Counted from the stretch's first letter, positions 18,302 to 26,631 are shown. The stretch is DNA of 64,000 nucleotides from Caballeronia sp. SEWSISQ10-4 2 (GCF_030464885.1 NZ_JALPRJ010000015.1:1-64000), one strand, 5' to 3'. The notes: generated by a model not told the origin, from the sequence alone. Translations and numbers: made by a program.

Positions 18302-18337
18302 AAAAGCGGCGCGTTCCGAGAGGAACGCGCCGCTTTT
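18302..18337 (+). terminator. Rho-independent terminator of the PDH cluster
   Basis: A 16-bp stem (18302-18317 with 18322-18337) closed by a GAGA tetraloop, A-rich on one side and T-rich on the other, 18 bp after the lpdA stop. Confidence 0.9.
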
Positions 18338-18394
18338 GCTATGCCTGCGCTATTCAGAGCGCTCAGATCGCGAGATTCCGGCCGCGAAAGTGCG

Positions 18395-18430
18395 AAAAAA
18401 AGCCGCTCCAACGTGAGTTGGAACGGCTTT
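18395..18430 (-). terminator. Terminator of the phasin gene, copy 2 of the repeated hairpin family
   Basis: Arms 18399-18412 and 18417-18430 with loop GTGA. On the minus strand it ends in seven T, so it fits the phasin transcript best. Its centre AACGTGAGTTGGAACGG recurs at 4571-4604 (inverted) and, with changes, at 49840-49873. Confidence 0.85.
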
Positions 18431-18496
18431 CCAGTCCTGCGTGACTGCTACACAACTACGCCGATTTCCCGGCGTTGCCGCGTCAAGCGAATACGC

Positions 18497-19069
18497 TTAA
18501 ACAGTCTTCTTGGTGGCGCGCGAAGCTTGAGCCGTAGCTTGCGATGCAGCCTTCGTGGCGGCCGTAGCGGCTGCGTTGAAGTTGCTTTCCGCGATCTCGA
18601 CAGCTTGCTTGCTTGCCTTGTGGATCGTTTCGTACGTGGTGTTGGCGGCGGTGATGGCCGACTTCATCACGGCGACAGCCGTTTCCGAACCTGCCGGTGC
18701 GTTCTTCGCGACGTTTTCGACGAGCGTTTGCACCTTGCGGTTCTGGTCTTCGTACTGCTCTTCAGCGACACGGGCGAATTCAGCTTGCGTCGACGATGCG
18801 ATTTCATACAGATGGCGGCCATACGACAGCGCCTTTTCTGCGACCGGCTGAGCCAGGCTAGCTTGCAGTGCGAGCAGTTCTTGCGCATCTTTCACCGACA
18901 ACACGCGCTGCGCGTTTTCCTGGCTTTCGGCCAGCGTCGACTTCACGACTTGCAGGTTCAGCTCAAGCAGCTTTTCCATGCCTTCAAATGCCTTGTTCGT
19001 CAGACCGAAGAGGGTGTCGAACTGAGCTTTATTAGCGGCGGCGAATTGTTCCGGGGTCAAAAGGGTCAT
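18497..19069 (-). CDS. phaP: Phasin, polyhydroxyalkanoate granule-coat protein
   Basis: A 190-residue phasin of the TIGR01841 type. It begins MTLLTPEQFAAANKAQFDTLFGLTNKAFEG, is almost wholly helical without membrane segments, and ends in an Ala/Lys-rich tail resembling a histone tail. Phasins coat PHA granules and set their size and number; the host is therefore expected to store PHA. AGGAGCTGAT precedes the ATG. The promoter is sigma-70-like and flanked by two near-identical repeats (19166-19179 and 19225-19238) that suit control by the repressor PhaR. It converges with the PDH cluster, which supplies the acetyl-CoA that PHA synthesis uses; this link is context only. Confidence 0.95.
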   Translation of the reverse strand: MTLLTPEQFAAANKAQFDTLFGLTNKAFEGMEKLLELNLQVVKSTLAESQENAQRVLSVKDAQELLALQASLAQPVAEKALSYGRHLYEIASSTQAEFARVAEEQYEDQNRKVQTLVENVAKNAPAGSETAVAVMKSAITAANTTYETIHKASKQAVEIAESNFNAAATAATKAASQATAQASRATKKTV

Positions 19070-19165
19070 ATCAGCTCCTGAAAGAATCGACCCATCATCA
19101 GCGCGGGTCGTGGGTTTTTGGCGGCGCCCGGAAATCCGGAAACCGTATGAGGCGATCAGCCGTTG

Positions 19166-19238
19166 GTGCGTCGCAACATGGAACCTATTTTAGGCATATT
19201 CCGATAGATGTCAAGAACATTTTTGTGCGCCGCAACAT
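19166..19238 (+). repeat. Pair of direct repeats flanking the phasin promoter (putative PhaR sites)
   Basis: GTGCGTCGCAACAT at 19166-19179 and GTGCGCCGCAACAT at 19225-19238, 59 bp apart, differing at one base. Each contains TGC-N3-GCA. One covers the expected start of transcription and the other lies just upstream of the -35. This is the layout expected for a repressor released when PHA is present. The PhaR assignment is inference. Confidence 0.55.
19187..19214 (-). promoter_or_regulatory. Phasin promoter
   Basis: TTGACA (19214-19209), a 16-bp spacer and TAAAAT (19192-19187) on the minus strand, about 115 bp before the phasin ATG. The predicted start of transcription near 19180 falls on the proximal 14-bp repeat. 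Confidence 0.75.
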
Positions 19239-19239
19239 T

Positions 19240-20048
19240 GTACGATTGCTTATTAAACAAAGGCTTATGGGCCGACTTCTGTGTAGTGGAACTACATTTC
19301 GAGATAAGCTGCACCAGCTTGGGGCGAAGGACGCAAACGGTTCCGAAGTACCGAACCCGGTTCCGGAAAAGTGGAATTTCGTTTCGAATGAGAGCTTTTT
19401 ATGATGACCGTTTGATGTTGCCGCTGCCGGATGACCACCGGTTTCCGGCGCAAAAATATTACCTTCTTCGCGAGAGGGCGCCGGCTGAACTGCCCGATGT
19501 CGAACTGACGTGATATCGACGTTGCCGTTGCATACGCCGCCGGACGCAGCGCAACGGTGCCCGGCGCGCACTTTTCGGCGAAATTCATTTGAAACGGTTT
19601 GAAACTCAGTAAACCAAATGTGTTAACCCGACGTTAACATTCCAGATCGACTGACTTCGTCAAAGTTTGCGTGAACAAAAACTTTCGAGGCCGGTCGAAA
19701 TGTCGGTTGAGAATCGGCATGTCTTGCCGAAAAGCATCGTTTCCTGTCGTCGTCCACGCCATTAGTGAAATTTTTTTCTTGAGGAAGGGATCAAAACCCC
19801 ACCCTCAAGTCTTACCAACTATTGCCGATATCACGTTGATAGGCAGAGTCCGGCAACAGCGTGTGGCAATCAAAACGATTGCGGCATCGGCGATGATTTT
19901 TTACGATCGGAACTCAGAACTTGTTCGTTCTCATAAATCGCGGCTTACAAAGCGGTTTAAGTAGTGCGGATAAGTGCTTAATATTGCTAATTTTTCGAAG
20001 CTTTACTACACTGGCGACACTCTTTCGCCGGTCCAGAACAGAACACTA
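19240..20048. other. Long AT-richer intergenic stretch before pbpG
   Basis: About 800 bp without a gene I can support. It contains a perfect inverted repeat TGTTAAC-CCGAC-GTTAACA (19621-19639) and a possible pbpG -10 TAATAT (19979-19984) with a poor -35. A 97-codon plus frame at 19671-19964 has no ribosome site, no recognisable family and a composition like the surrounding non-coding DNA, so I do not call it. A transferred remnant or a long regulatory leader are both possible. Confidence 0.5.
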
Positions 20049-21236
20049 ATGAAAACCGAAATGTTTTCGTCGCTCAGGGTGATCCACGGCGTTGCGGTCC
20101 GCACCGCGCTGTCGGTCGCCGTGTCGGTGGCGCTCGCGACGTCTTTCGCGGTCGCACCGGTCGACGCTTTTGCCAAGACCACAACCTCGAAATCCACCAA
20201 GAAACTGGCCAAGGGCGCCGCTGTGGCGCCGCAGCCTAAAACCGTTAAGTCATCGAAAGTTTCGGCACGCTCAGCCAAGCTTGCTCCCGTCGCCGCTGCG
20301 CAAGATGAAGAGGTGCCGCGCGCCGCGCGCCGGCATCGCGTAAGTTACCGGATGGACGCGCACGGCCGCCGTGCTGCAGTGCGTTCGGTGGCTTTCCAGC
20401 CGCGTCAGCCGACCGTCGGCCAGGCTTTCGGCCTGCACGACACGCCGGACAGTCTCGCGTTGCGCTCGAGCGTCGCGTACGTGGTGGACCAGAATACGGC
20501 GGAAACGCTGTTCGATAAAAACTCGCGCGCCGTCGTGCCCATCGCTTCGATCACCAAGCTGATGACTGCCATGGTCGTGCTCGACTCGAAGGCGCCGCTG
20601 ACCGAAGACATCACCGTCACCGACGAAGATCGCGACTACGAGAAATTCACGGGTTCGCGTCTTTCGGTCGGCTCTGAGCTCAACCGCGAAGACATGCTGC
20701 ATATCGCGCTGATGGCGTCGGAAAATCGCGCGGCCGCGGCGTTGTCGCGTTATTACCCGAATGGGCGTGCTGGCTTTATCGCTGCAATGAACGCCAAAGC
20801 GAAGATGCTCGGCATGACCGATACGCACTTCGAGAATTCGACCGGGTTGACGAGTCAGAATGTTTCGAGTGCCCGCGATCTCGTGAAGATGGTGAACGCG
20901 GCCTATCAATATCCGCTGATTCGCAAGTTCTCGACCGATCGCAGCTATGACGTGTTCACTGGCAAGCGGAATCTGGCCTACAACAGCACGAATGCGCTGA
21001 TCCGCAATCCGAGCTGGGAAATCGGCTTGCAGAAGACCGGCTTCATTAACGAAGCAGGCGAATGCATGGTGATGCAGACGACCATTCATGGTCGTCCGGT
21101 CGTGATGGTCTTGCTGGATTCGTCGGGCAAGTACTCGCGTTTCGCCGATGCCGGCCGTTTGCGCGGTTTCCTCGAGACCGAAACCGCTGGCGAGCCGCAT
21201 ATCACCAGCGCCGATGCCGGCGGTGGCGGTACCTGA
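20049..21236 (+). CDS. pbpG: D-alanyl-D-alanine endopeptidase, PBP7/8 type (S11 family)
   Basis: A 395-residue periplasmic penicillin-binding protein that cleaves peptidoglycan cross-links. Taking ATG 20049, the N-terminus has a signal-peptide-like hydrophobic core (TALSVAVSVALATSFAVAPVDAFA). A Lys/Ala-rich segment up to about 110 follows, then the catalytic domain. Active-site motifs are SITK (Ser167, Lys170), SEN (Ser224, Asn226) and KTG (329-331). A start at ATG 20061 is equally possible. There is no strong ribosome site. It stands alone, closed by a strong terminator. Confidence 0.9.
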   Translation: MKTEMFSSLRVIHGVAVRTALSVAVSVALATSFAVAPVDAFAKTTTSKSTKKLAKGAAVAPQPKTVKSSKVSARSAKLAPVAAAQDEEVPRAARRHRVSYRMDAHGRRAAVRSVAFQPRQPTVGQAFGLHDTPDSLALRSSVAYVVDQNTAETLFDKNSRAVVPIASITKLMTAMVVLDSKAPLTEDITVTDEDRDYEKFTGSRLSVGSELNREDMLHIALMASENRAAAALSRYYPNGRAGFIAAMNAKAKMLGMTDTHFENSTGLTSQNVSSARDLVKMVNAAYQYPLIRKFSTDRSYDVFTGKRNLAYNSTNALIRNPSWEIGLQKTGFINEAGECMVMQTTIHGRPVVMVLLDSSGKYSRFADAGRLRGFLETETAGEPHITSADAGGGGT

Positions 21237-21270
21237 GGATCGTTTGAGTATTAGTATCGAAGGGCATTAA

Positions 21271-21307
21271 AAAAGCCGGCTTTATCAAAACGATAAAGCC
21301 GGCTTTT
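21271..21307. terminator. Bidirectional terminator, pbpG / IclR gene
   Basis: A 16-bp perfect stem (21271-21286 with 21292-21307) around a 5-nt loop, flanked by A and T runs, between convergent genes. Confidence 0.92.
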
Positions 21308-21330
21308 TGTTGCCCGTTCAAAACAAAAAT

Positions 21331-22128
21331 CTAGCGCTGCTGCGAATCGGCACTGGGTTCCGGGCGATATCCGAGCGAGCGCGAAATTTCCAGCGCGGTG
21401 CCGCTCAGTTGATTCAGCCATGAGTCTTGCAGCCGGTCCGCGGGTGCCGAAAGAGACAGGCCCGCAACGAGCCGCCCGGTGTCGTCGTAGATACCTGCGG
21501 CGATGCAGCGCACGCCCAATTCCAGTTCTTCGTTATCGCGGGCGCACGCCTGGCTGCGTACGAACGACAATTCGCGCTCGAGCTTGCCGATATCCGTAAT
21601 GCTGTTCTGCGTGTGCCCGGACAGGCCTGTCCGCGTAGCGTAGGCGCGTACGCGGGAGGATTCATCGGCGGCGAGAAAGAGCTTTCCCACCGACGTCAGA
21701 TGCAGCGGCGCACGTCCGCCGATCGCCCGCACGACCTGCATGCCGGAGCGTTCCGAATAAGCGCGCTCTATATAGACGATCTCATCGCCCTGGCGCACGG
21801 AGAGATTGACCGTCTGGCCAGTTTGCCGATGCAGTTCGCGCATGGGCGGCATGGCGGCCTCGCGCACCGAGAGCCGAGCCTTCACCAGGTTGCCGAGCTC
21901 CAGCAGGCGCATGCCCAGCCGGTACGTGCCGGGATCGGAGCGGTCGACCAGACGGCACGTCACCATGTCATTCAGGATGCGATGCGCGGTGGACGGATGC
22001 AGCGACGTGCTCTGCGAGAGTTCTTTCAGGCTGACGGGGTCGGTGTGCGCAGCGAGCGCGTCGAGCAGGCGCATCATGCGCTCGATCACCTGTATGGACG
22101 TTCTGGATTCCGGGTTCGTATCGCTCAT
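21331..22128 (-). CDS. IclR-family transcriptional regulator
   Basis: A 265-residue regulator. A winged helix-turn-helix is at about 10-75 (LLDALAAHTDPVSLKELSQSTSLHPSTAHRIL...YRLG) and the IclR effector domain at about 85-250, with LHLTSVGKLFLA and ELELGVRCIAAGIYD. It has normal length and a GGAG-like site before ATG. IclR proteins usually control nearby catabolic genes, but no such operon adjoins it here, so target and ligand are unknown. Confidence 0.94.
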   Translation of the reverse strand: MSDTNPESRTSIQVIERMMRLLDALAAHTDPVSLKELSQSTSLHPSTAHRILNDMVTCRLVDRSDPGTYRLGMRLLELGNLVKARLSVREAAMPPMRELHRQTGQTVNLSVRQGDEIVYIERAYSERSGMQVVRAIGGRAPLHLTSVGKLFLAADESSRVRAYATRTGLSGHTQNSITDIGKLERELSFVRSQACARDNEELELGVRCIAAGIYDDTGRLVAGLSLSAPADRLQDSWLNQLSGTALEISRSLGYRPEPSADSQQR

Positions 22129-22244
22129 TGGAGAAAATCAGTTGATACGTCAATCAGCGGAATAATGATTGTATCTCGTATTGTGAAAAGTGCGAAAGAT
22201 CCGGCCTCATGCTCGGCTGCGTAATTCCGGTTTTCCGCAGACGA

Positions 22245-22283
22245 TAAAAACCGCCCGGAATCCGAAAGATTGCGGACGGCTTT
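22245..22283 (-). terminator. Probable terminator of the Gly-rich lipoprotein gene
   Basis: On the minus strand GCCGTCCG pairs with CGGGCGGT (one G-U pair) around an interrupted inner stem, followed by a T run. It lies about 30 bp after the gene's stop. Confidence 0.6.
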
Positions 22284-22313
22284 GAGAGCGTCAACGAAGC
22301 CGCGGTAGCGGCC

Positions 22314-22829
22314 TCAGTGGTTATTCTCGGGTTGTTGCGGCGACGCCTTGCCCCAGTTCGAACGGCCGATATACGGCGAGGACCCGCGTGCCTGCGCTTG
22401 CGGCGCGGGTGCGGGTGGCCCGCCCGGATTGCCCGCCTGCTGCTGCGGCGGCCTGCCGCCTTGCGGACCGCCAGCTTGTTGTCCACCGTGGCCGCCGCGA
22501 TCGCCGCCCCCATTGCCGCCGCGATCACCACCACGATCACCACCGTGACCGCGGTCGCCGTCCCGATCACCCCGGCCACGATAATAACCGGGGCCATCGT
22601 TCCAATAACGAGGGCCGGGACCGCCGTAATATCCGCCGCCTCCACCGATGATCACGCCCGACTGGACCACCGGACCTCCATAGCCGTAGGCTGGTTCATA
22701 GCCAGCGGGGTAGGCGGGCGCGGAGTAGTAGCCGCCATTCGCGTAAGCGGGCGTGCCGTCCGGGTAGACGGCACAGCCCGCCACGAGGGCGGACGACGCG
22801 AGGATCAAACCTGTAACTGCGAGTTTCAT
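22314..22829 (-). CDS. Gly/Asp/Arg-rich outer-membrane lipoprotein, function unknown
   Basis: A 171-residue protein beginning MKLAVTGLILASSALVAGC, a signal peptide with lipobox LVAGC, so Cys19 should be lipidated. The rest is low complexity: a Tyr/Gly-rich segment (about 30-75), then short repeats of GDRG/DRGG (about 85-115) and a Gln/Pro/Gly tail. The start follows the lipoprotein signal rather than the longer upstream frame. Such proteins are common in Burkholderia, with no known role; a cell-surface or polymer-binding function would be a guess. The repeats make the region prone to slippage. Confidence 0.75.
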   Translation of the reverse strand: MKLAVTGLILASSALVAGCAVYPDGTPAYANGGYYSAPAYPAGYEPAYGYGGPVVQSGVIIGGGGGYYGGPGPRYWNDGPGYYRGRGDRDGDRGHGGDRGGDRGGNGGGDRGGHGGQQAGGPQGGRPPQQQAGNPGGPPAPAPQAQARGSSPYIGRSNWGKASPQQPENNH

Positions 22830-23109
22830 AATGAGCGAGAAGGCGTTCGTTGACTGATTACCGTATCTGACAGTTTCGCGGACCGGATGTCGCAAGAAGT
22901 TTGTAAAGTTTTATCTCCGGAGTAACAGAGTGAAAGTGGCAGAAATCGCTCATTGGCTGCGCATACAACGTTGACGCGGTATGCGCTGTTGACAGGGCTG
23001 CAACAATGCTTTGTGCTGCGGCACCTTTATGAGCTTCGGGCAAACCCTTAAAATTTGAGTGTCCGCAAGTGGGCCCGTCAGTCCACAGGACCTGAGAAGG
23101 GGTTTGAAA

Positions 23110-23352
23110 ATGAAAAAGACAATATCGACCTACTGGCCCGTTGCGATGCTCGTGCCGCTCGTACTCGCCGGCTACTGCCACGCGATCCACCCGGTTTCCG
23201 GCGCCGGCGCACCCCATCCGCAAAGTGCCGCGAGTGTCAGCGCCGAATTTGCGCGTGCGATTTCGCTGGGATTTGTCGACTTCGATAACGGCGCCAATGC
23301 TTATCGGCAGCCCAACGGCTCGTCGGCGACGGCTGTTTCGCAGACGTTCTAA
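23110..23352 (+). CDS. Small exported protein, function unknown
   Basis: An 80-residue frame beginning MKKTISTYWPVAMLVPLVLAG, with a good signal peptide probably cut after CHA (residue 25). That leaves a mature peptide of about 55 residues with FARAISLGFVDFDNG. GAAGGGG lies 8 bp before the ATG. I recognise no family. It precedes the phosphatase gene by about 120 bp. Confidence 0.5.
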   Translation: MKKTISTYWPVAMLVPLVLAGYCHAIHPVSGAGAPHPQSAASVSAEFARAISLGFVDFDNGANAYRQPNGSSATAVSQTF

Positions 23353-23473
23353 AAGGAGCCGTCCGGGCGCGCAAACGCCGTCTTTTGTATAATTCGGGAC
23401 TGCTTCGCGCGGATTCGTTTGGTCGAGCCGGCGGAACCCAGCCGCGCTCAAGCCAAACGATGTCTGGAACCCG

Positions 23474-23956
23474 ATGAACACTATCGCCGTATGTTTCGTG
23501 TGTCTTGGCAACATCTGCCGTTCACCGAGCGCCGAAGCCGTGATGCTGCATCAGGTGAGCCGGGCGAAGCTCTCGGACAAGATCGTTGTGGATTCGGCCG
23601 GTACCGGCAACTGGCATATCGACCAGCCGCCCGACGAGCGTGCCCAGCGCGCCGCAAGGAAGCGGGGTTATGACTTGTCGCTGCTGCGCGGGCGGCAGAT
23701 CGGTGCTGAAGATTTCGCGCGCTTCGATCTGCTCATCGCGATGGACGACGCCAACGCTGTCGCGCTGACCGAAGCGTGTCCGCCGGAATATCGCGACAAG
23801 ATCCGGTTGCTGATGGAATTCGCGACCCGCGACGACAGCCGCGTGGTGGTCGACCCGTATTTTGGCGGCGACGAAGGTTTCGAGCGTGTGCTCGACCAGT
23901 GTGAGGATGCCTGCGAAGGCTTGCTGAAGGCACTTCGTACGCAGTTGGTGACCTGA
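23474..23956 (+). CDS. Low-molecular-weight protein-tyrosine-phosphatase
   Basis: A 160-residue cytoplasmic phosphatase that removes phosphate from tyrosine (possibly arginine) residues. The P-loop C-x5-R is CLGNICRS (Cys10, Arg16) close to the N-terminus, and the general acid is Asp127 in VDPYF. Length is standard. It lies about 150 bp upstream of iscR, with the iscR promoter between them, so it is not part of the isc transcript. Without an adjacent tyrosine kinase or exopolysaccharide operon its substrate is unknown. Confidence 0.94.
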   Translation: MNTIAVCFVCLGNICRSPSAEAVMLHQVSRAKLSDKIVVDSAGTGNWHIDQPPDERAQRAARKRGYDLSLLRGRQIGAEDFARFDLLIAMDDANAVALTEACPPEYRDKIRLLMEFATRDDSRVVVDPYFGGDEGFERVLDQCEDACEGLLKALRTQLVT

Positions 23957-24026
23957 TGCGCCGCGCTCGCCAGCAAGTTTCAATAGGTGCAATGTTCTCA
24001 GCAAATTCCTAAGAAAATGCCTGCGG

Positions 24027-24051
24027 ATACTTGACTAAATCCGTAGGCTAT
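24027..24051 (+). promoter_or_regulatory. IscR type 1 operator, upstream copy
   Basis: A 25-bp site whose left half, ATACTTGACTAAAT, fits the E. coli type 1 consensus fully and whose right half ends GGCTAT. It overlaps the -35 box. Holo-IscR ([2Fe-2S]) binding here would repress the operon. Confidence 0.7.
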
Positions 24052-24058
24052 TTATACT
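24031..24058 (+). promoter_or_regulatory. isc operon promoter
   Basis: TTGACT (24031-24036), 16 bp, TATACT (24053-24058). The start of transcription is expected near 24065, with a leader of about 43 nt before the iscR ATG at 24108. Confidence 0.8.
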
Positions 24059-24078
24059 TGAGCAAACTCATCAAGTAT
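24054..24078 (+). promoter_or_regulatory. IscR type 1 operator, downstream copy
   Basis: A 25-bp site with perfect 8-bp arms ATACTTGA and TCAAGTAT around 9 bp, matching the outer half-sites of the type 1 consensus. It overlaps the -10 and the start of transcription and begins 27 bp after the first copy. Confidence 0.78.
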
Positions 24079-24107
24079 TAGCGGTAGCCCCCGGTAGCTT
24101 ACAAATT

Positions 24108-24635
24108 ATGAGACTCACCACGAAAGGCCGTTTCGCTGTCACGGCGATGATCGACCTGGCATTGCGCCAGGAGCAGGGCCCGGTGACGCTGGCAGGAATC
24201 AGCCAGCGCCAGCATATCTCGTTGTCCTATCTCGAACAATTGTTCGGCAAGTTGCGCCGGCACGAGATTGTCGAGTCGGTGCGCGGTCCGGGCGGTGGAT
24301 ACAATCTTGCTCGCCGTGCCGAGAACGTGACGGTGGCGGACATCATCATTGCGGTGGACGAGCCTATCGACGCCACGCAATGTGGTGGCAAGGGTGCTTG
24401 CGAAGGCACCAAGCAGCATGACGGCCACTGCATGACCCACGAACTCTGGTCCACGCTCAATCAGAAGATGGTCGAGTACCTCGACTCGGTCTCGCTGAAA
24501 GACCTCGTCGACCAGCAGCGTGCGCGCGATGGATCGCCGGCGGTATTGCGCGATCGCCGTGCCGAATCGGCGGGCGTGGAGCCTGTGCGCGTGGCGCCGA
24601 AAGGACCGAATTCCGTTTTCAACCTGGCCGGCTGA
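24108..24635 (+). CDS. iscR: IscR, Fe-S cluster-sensing Rrf2 regulator
   Basis: A 175-residue repressor of the isc operon that senses cluster supply by carrying a [2Fe-2S] group. The winged helix (MRLTTKGRFAVTAMIDLAL...ISLSYLEQLFGKLRR) is followed by the cluster loop: Cys92, Cys98, Cys108 and His111. E. coli has Cys92, Cys98, Cys104 and His107, so this protein has four extra residues (TKQH-DG region) before the third cysteine. Pro/Arg-rich residues extend the C-terminus. It autoregulates through the two operators upstream. Confidence 0.97.
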   Translation: MRLTTKGRFAVTAMIDLALRQEQGPVTLAGISQRQHISLSYLEQLFGKLRRHEIVESVRGPGGGYNLARRAENVTVADIIIAVDEPIDATQCGGKGACEGTKQHDGHCMTHELWSTLNQKMVEYLDSVSLKDLVDQQRARDGSPAVLRDRRAESAGVEPVRVAPKGPNSVFNLAG

Positions 24636-24711
24636 CGGCTGCCGCGTAGCTGGTTAGACGCGGCCGTCTCGCCTTGAACGAGCCAATTGAGTTAAATCCC
24701 CGGAGCAACTG

Positions 24712-25935
24712 ATGAACAATGACATTCCCCACCTGCCCATTTACATGGACTACAGCGCGACGACTCCTGTCGATCCGCGCGTGGTGGATAAGATGATTCC
24801 GTACTTGCGCGAGCAGTTCGGCAATCCGGCGTCGCGTAGCCACCAATACGGTTGGGACGCGGAGCGGGCGGTCGAGGAAGCGCGTGAGAACGTCGCGAAG
24901 CTGGTCAATTGCGACCCGCGCGAAATCATCTGGACGTCGGGTGCAACCGAATCGGACAACCTCGCCATCAAGGGCGCGGCGCATTTCTACAAGAGCAAAG
25001 GCAAGCACATCATCACGGTGAAGACCGAGCACAAGGCTGTGCTCGACACCTGCCGTGAACTCGAACGCGAAGGCTTTGAAGTCACGTACCTGGATGTGAA
25101 GGACGACGGTTTGCTCGACCTGGACAAGCTTCAGGCAGCTATCCGTCCGGACACCATCCTGGTTTCGGTGATGAGCGTGAACAATGAGATCGGCGTGATC
25201 CAGGACGTGACCGCGATCGGCGAGATCACGCGTGCGAAGGGCATTGTGTTTCACGTCGATGCAGCGCAGGCCACCGGCAAGATCGAGATCGATCTGCAAA
25301 AGCAGAAAGTCGACCTGATGTCGTTTTCGGCGCATAAGACTTACGGTCCGAAGGGTATCGGCGCGTTGTTCGTACGCCGCAAGCCGCGGATTCGTATCGA
25401 AGCGCAAATGCACGGCGGCGGTCACGAGCGCGGTATGCGTTCGGGCACGCTGGCCACGCATCAGATCGTCGGCATGGGCGAGGCTTTCCGGATTGCGCGT
25501 GAAGAAATGGCCGTCGAAAACGAGCGTGTGCGCATGTTGCGCGATCGCTTGCTCAACGGCTTGAAGGACATGGAAGAGGTTTATGTGAACGGTGACATGG
25601 AAGCCCGTGTGCCGCATAACCTCAACATCAGCTTCAACTTCGTGGAAGGCGAGTCGCTGATCATGGCGGTCAAGGACGTGGCGGTGTCGTCGGGTTCGGC
25701 ATGTACGTCGGCTTCGCTGGAGCCGTCTTATGTGCTGCGGGCGCTCGGCCGCAACGACGAACTCGCGCACAGCTCGATCCGTTTTACGGTTGGCCGCTTT
25801 ACGACCGAACAGGACGTCGATTACGTGATCAACTTGCTGAAGGGCAAGATCCAGAAGTTGCGCGATCTGTCGCCGCTTTGGGAAATGCATAAAGACGGTA
25901 TCGACATTTCATCGATCCAGTGGGCTGCGCATTAA
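24712..25935 (+). CDS. iscS: IscS cysteine desulfurase
   Basis: A 407-residue PLP enzyme that converts cysteine to alanine and hands persulfide sulfur to IscU and other acceptors. The PLP lysine is Lys209 in [10 protein letters not shown] and the mobile-loop cysteine is Cys331 in [10 protein letters not shown]. The C-terminal [21 protein letters not shown] matches the E. coli protein. It starts at ATG 24712 after CGGAGCAACTG. It is the second gene of the isc operon. Confidence 0.98.
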   Translation: MNNDIPHLPIYMDYSATTPVDPRVVDKMIPYLREQFGNPASRSHQYGWDAERAVEEARENVAKLVNCDPREIIWTSGATESDNLAIKGAAHFYKSKGKHIITVKTEHKAVLDTCRELEREGFEVTYLDVKDDGLLDLDKLQAAIRPDTILVSVMSVNNEIGVIQDVTAIGEITRAKGIVFHVDAAQATGKIEIDLQKQKVDLMSFSAHKTYGPKGIGALFVRRKPRIRIEAQMHGGGHERGMRSGTLATHQIVGMGEAFRIAREEMAVENERVRMLRDRLLNGLKDMEEVYVNGDMEARVPHNLNISFNFVEGESLIMAVKDVAVSSGSACTSASLEPSYVLRALGRNDELAHSSIRFTVGRFTTEQDVDYVINLLKGKIQKLRDLSPLWEMHKDGIDISSIQWAAH

Positions 25936-26027
25936 GCGCTTGTCGGGCCGCTTGATGGCGGCTCAATTGCGCTCACGTTAGAACACACACGCGAACGCAC
26001 ACGCATACGAATTGAAGGAGTTTGATC

Positions 26028-26456
26028 ATGGCTTATAGCGACAAGGTTCTGGACCACTACGAAAACCCGCGCAATGTCGGTTCGTTCGGCAAGGACGACG
26101 ACACGGTGGGCACCGGCATGGTCGGCGCGCCGGCATGCGGCGACGTGATGAAGCTGCAAATCCGCGTAGGCGCGGATGGTGTGATCGAAGATGCGAAGTT
26201 CAAGACGTACGGCTGCGGTTCGGCTATTGCCTCCAGCTCGCTTGTGACCGAGTGGGTGAAGGGCAAGACACTGGATCAGGCGTTGACCATCAAGAACACG
26301 CATATCGCTGAAGAACTGGCGCTGCCGCCGGTGAAGATCCACTGTTCGATCCTGGCTGAAGACGCAATCAAGGCCGCCGTTGCCGATTACAAGCAACGTC
26401 ATGGCGCGGGCGCAGCAGAAGCTGCTCCGGTTGAAGCGAAGCAACACGCCGCGTAA
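26028..26456 (+). CDS. iscU: IscU Fe-S scaffold
   Basis: A 142-residue scaffold on which [2Fe-2S] clusters are assembled. Cluster cysteines are Cys37, Cys63 and Cys106, and LPPVK (99-103) is the HscA-recognition motif. I start it at ATG 26028 because GAAGGAG lies 7 bp before it and MAYSDKVLDHYENPRN is the family N-terminus. The tail after 128 is an Ala/Glu-rich extension. It is followed at once by a 30-bp tandem duplication. Confidence 0.98.
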   Translation: MAYSDKVLDHYENPRNVGSFGKDDDTVGTGMVGAPACGDVMKLQIRVGADGVIEDAKFKTYGCGSAIASSSLVTEWVKGKTLDQALTIKNTHIAEELALPPVKIHCSILAEDAIKAAVADYKQRHGAGAAEAAPVEAKQHAA

Positions 26457-26516
26457 ATAGGGATCCAGGGATCCGCAGTATTTGGAATAGGGATCCAGGG
26501 ATCCGCAGTATTTGGG
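26457..26516 (+). repeat. 30-bp tandem duplication between iscU and iscA
   Basis: Two adjacent 30-bp units (26457-26486 and 26487-26516) differing only at the last base. Each unit holds GGATCCAGGGATCC, so the palindrome GGATCC occurs four times. The first unit starts at the base after the iscU stop. In RNA the units can pair with one another. The rest of the 175-bp iscU-iscA gap shows nothing else. Confidence 0.9.
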
Positions 26517-26631
26517 AAGGGCGCTTCGGCAATAGTTGGCTCGAGCGCTCTGGTTTTCGATTCAAAGCAAGGTTGCAGCACGCGACCGGAGAAGAGATTG
26601 ACTCCGGACGAGCGGCTGCTGAAGAGAGACT

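Noticed and set aside
19671-19964. A 97-codon plus-strand frame in the pbpG upstream gap
   Set aside because: No ribosome site, no family and no coding-like composition; kept as non-coding.
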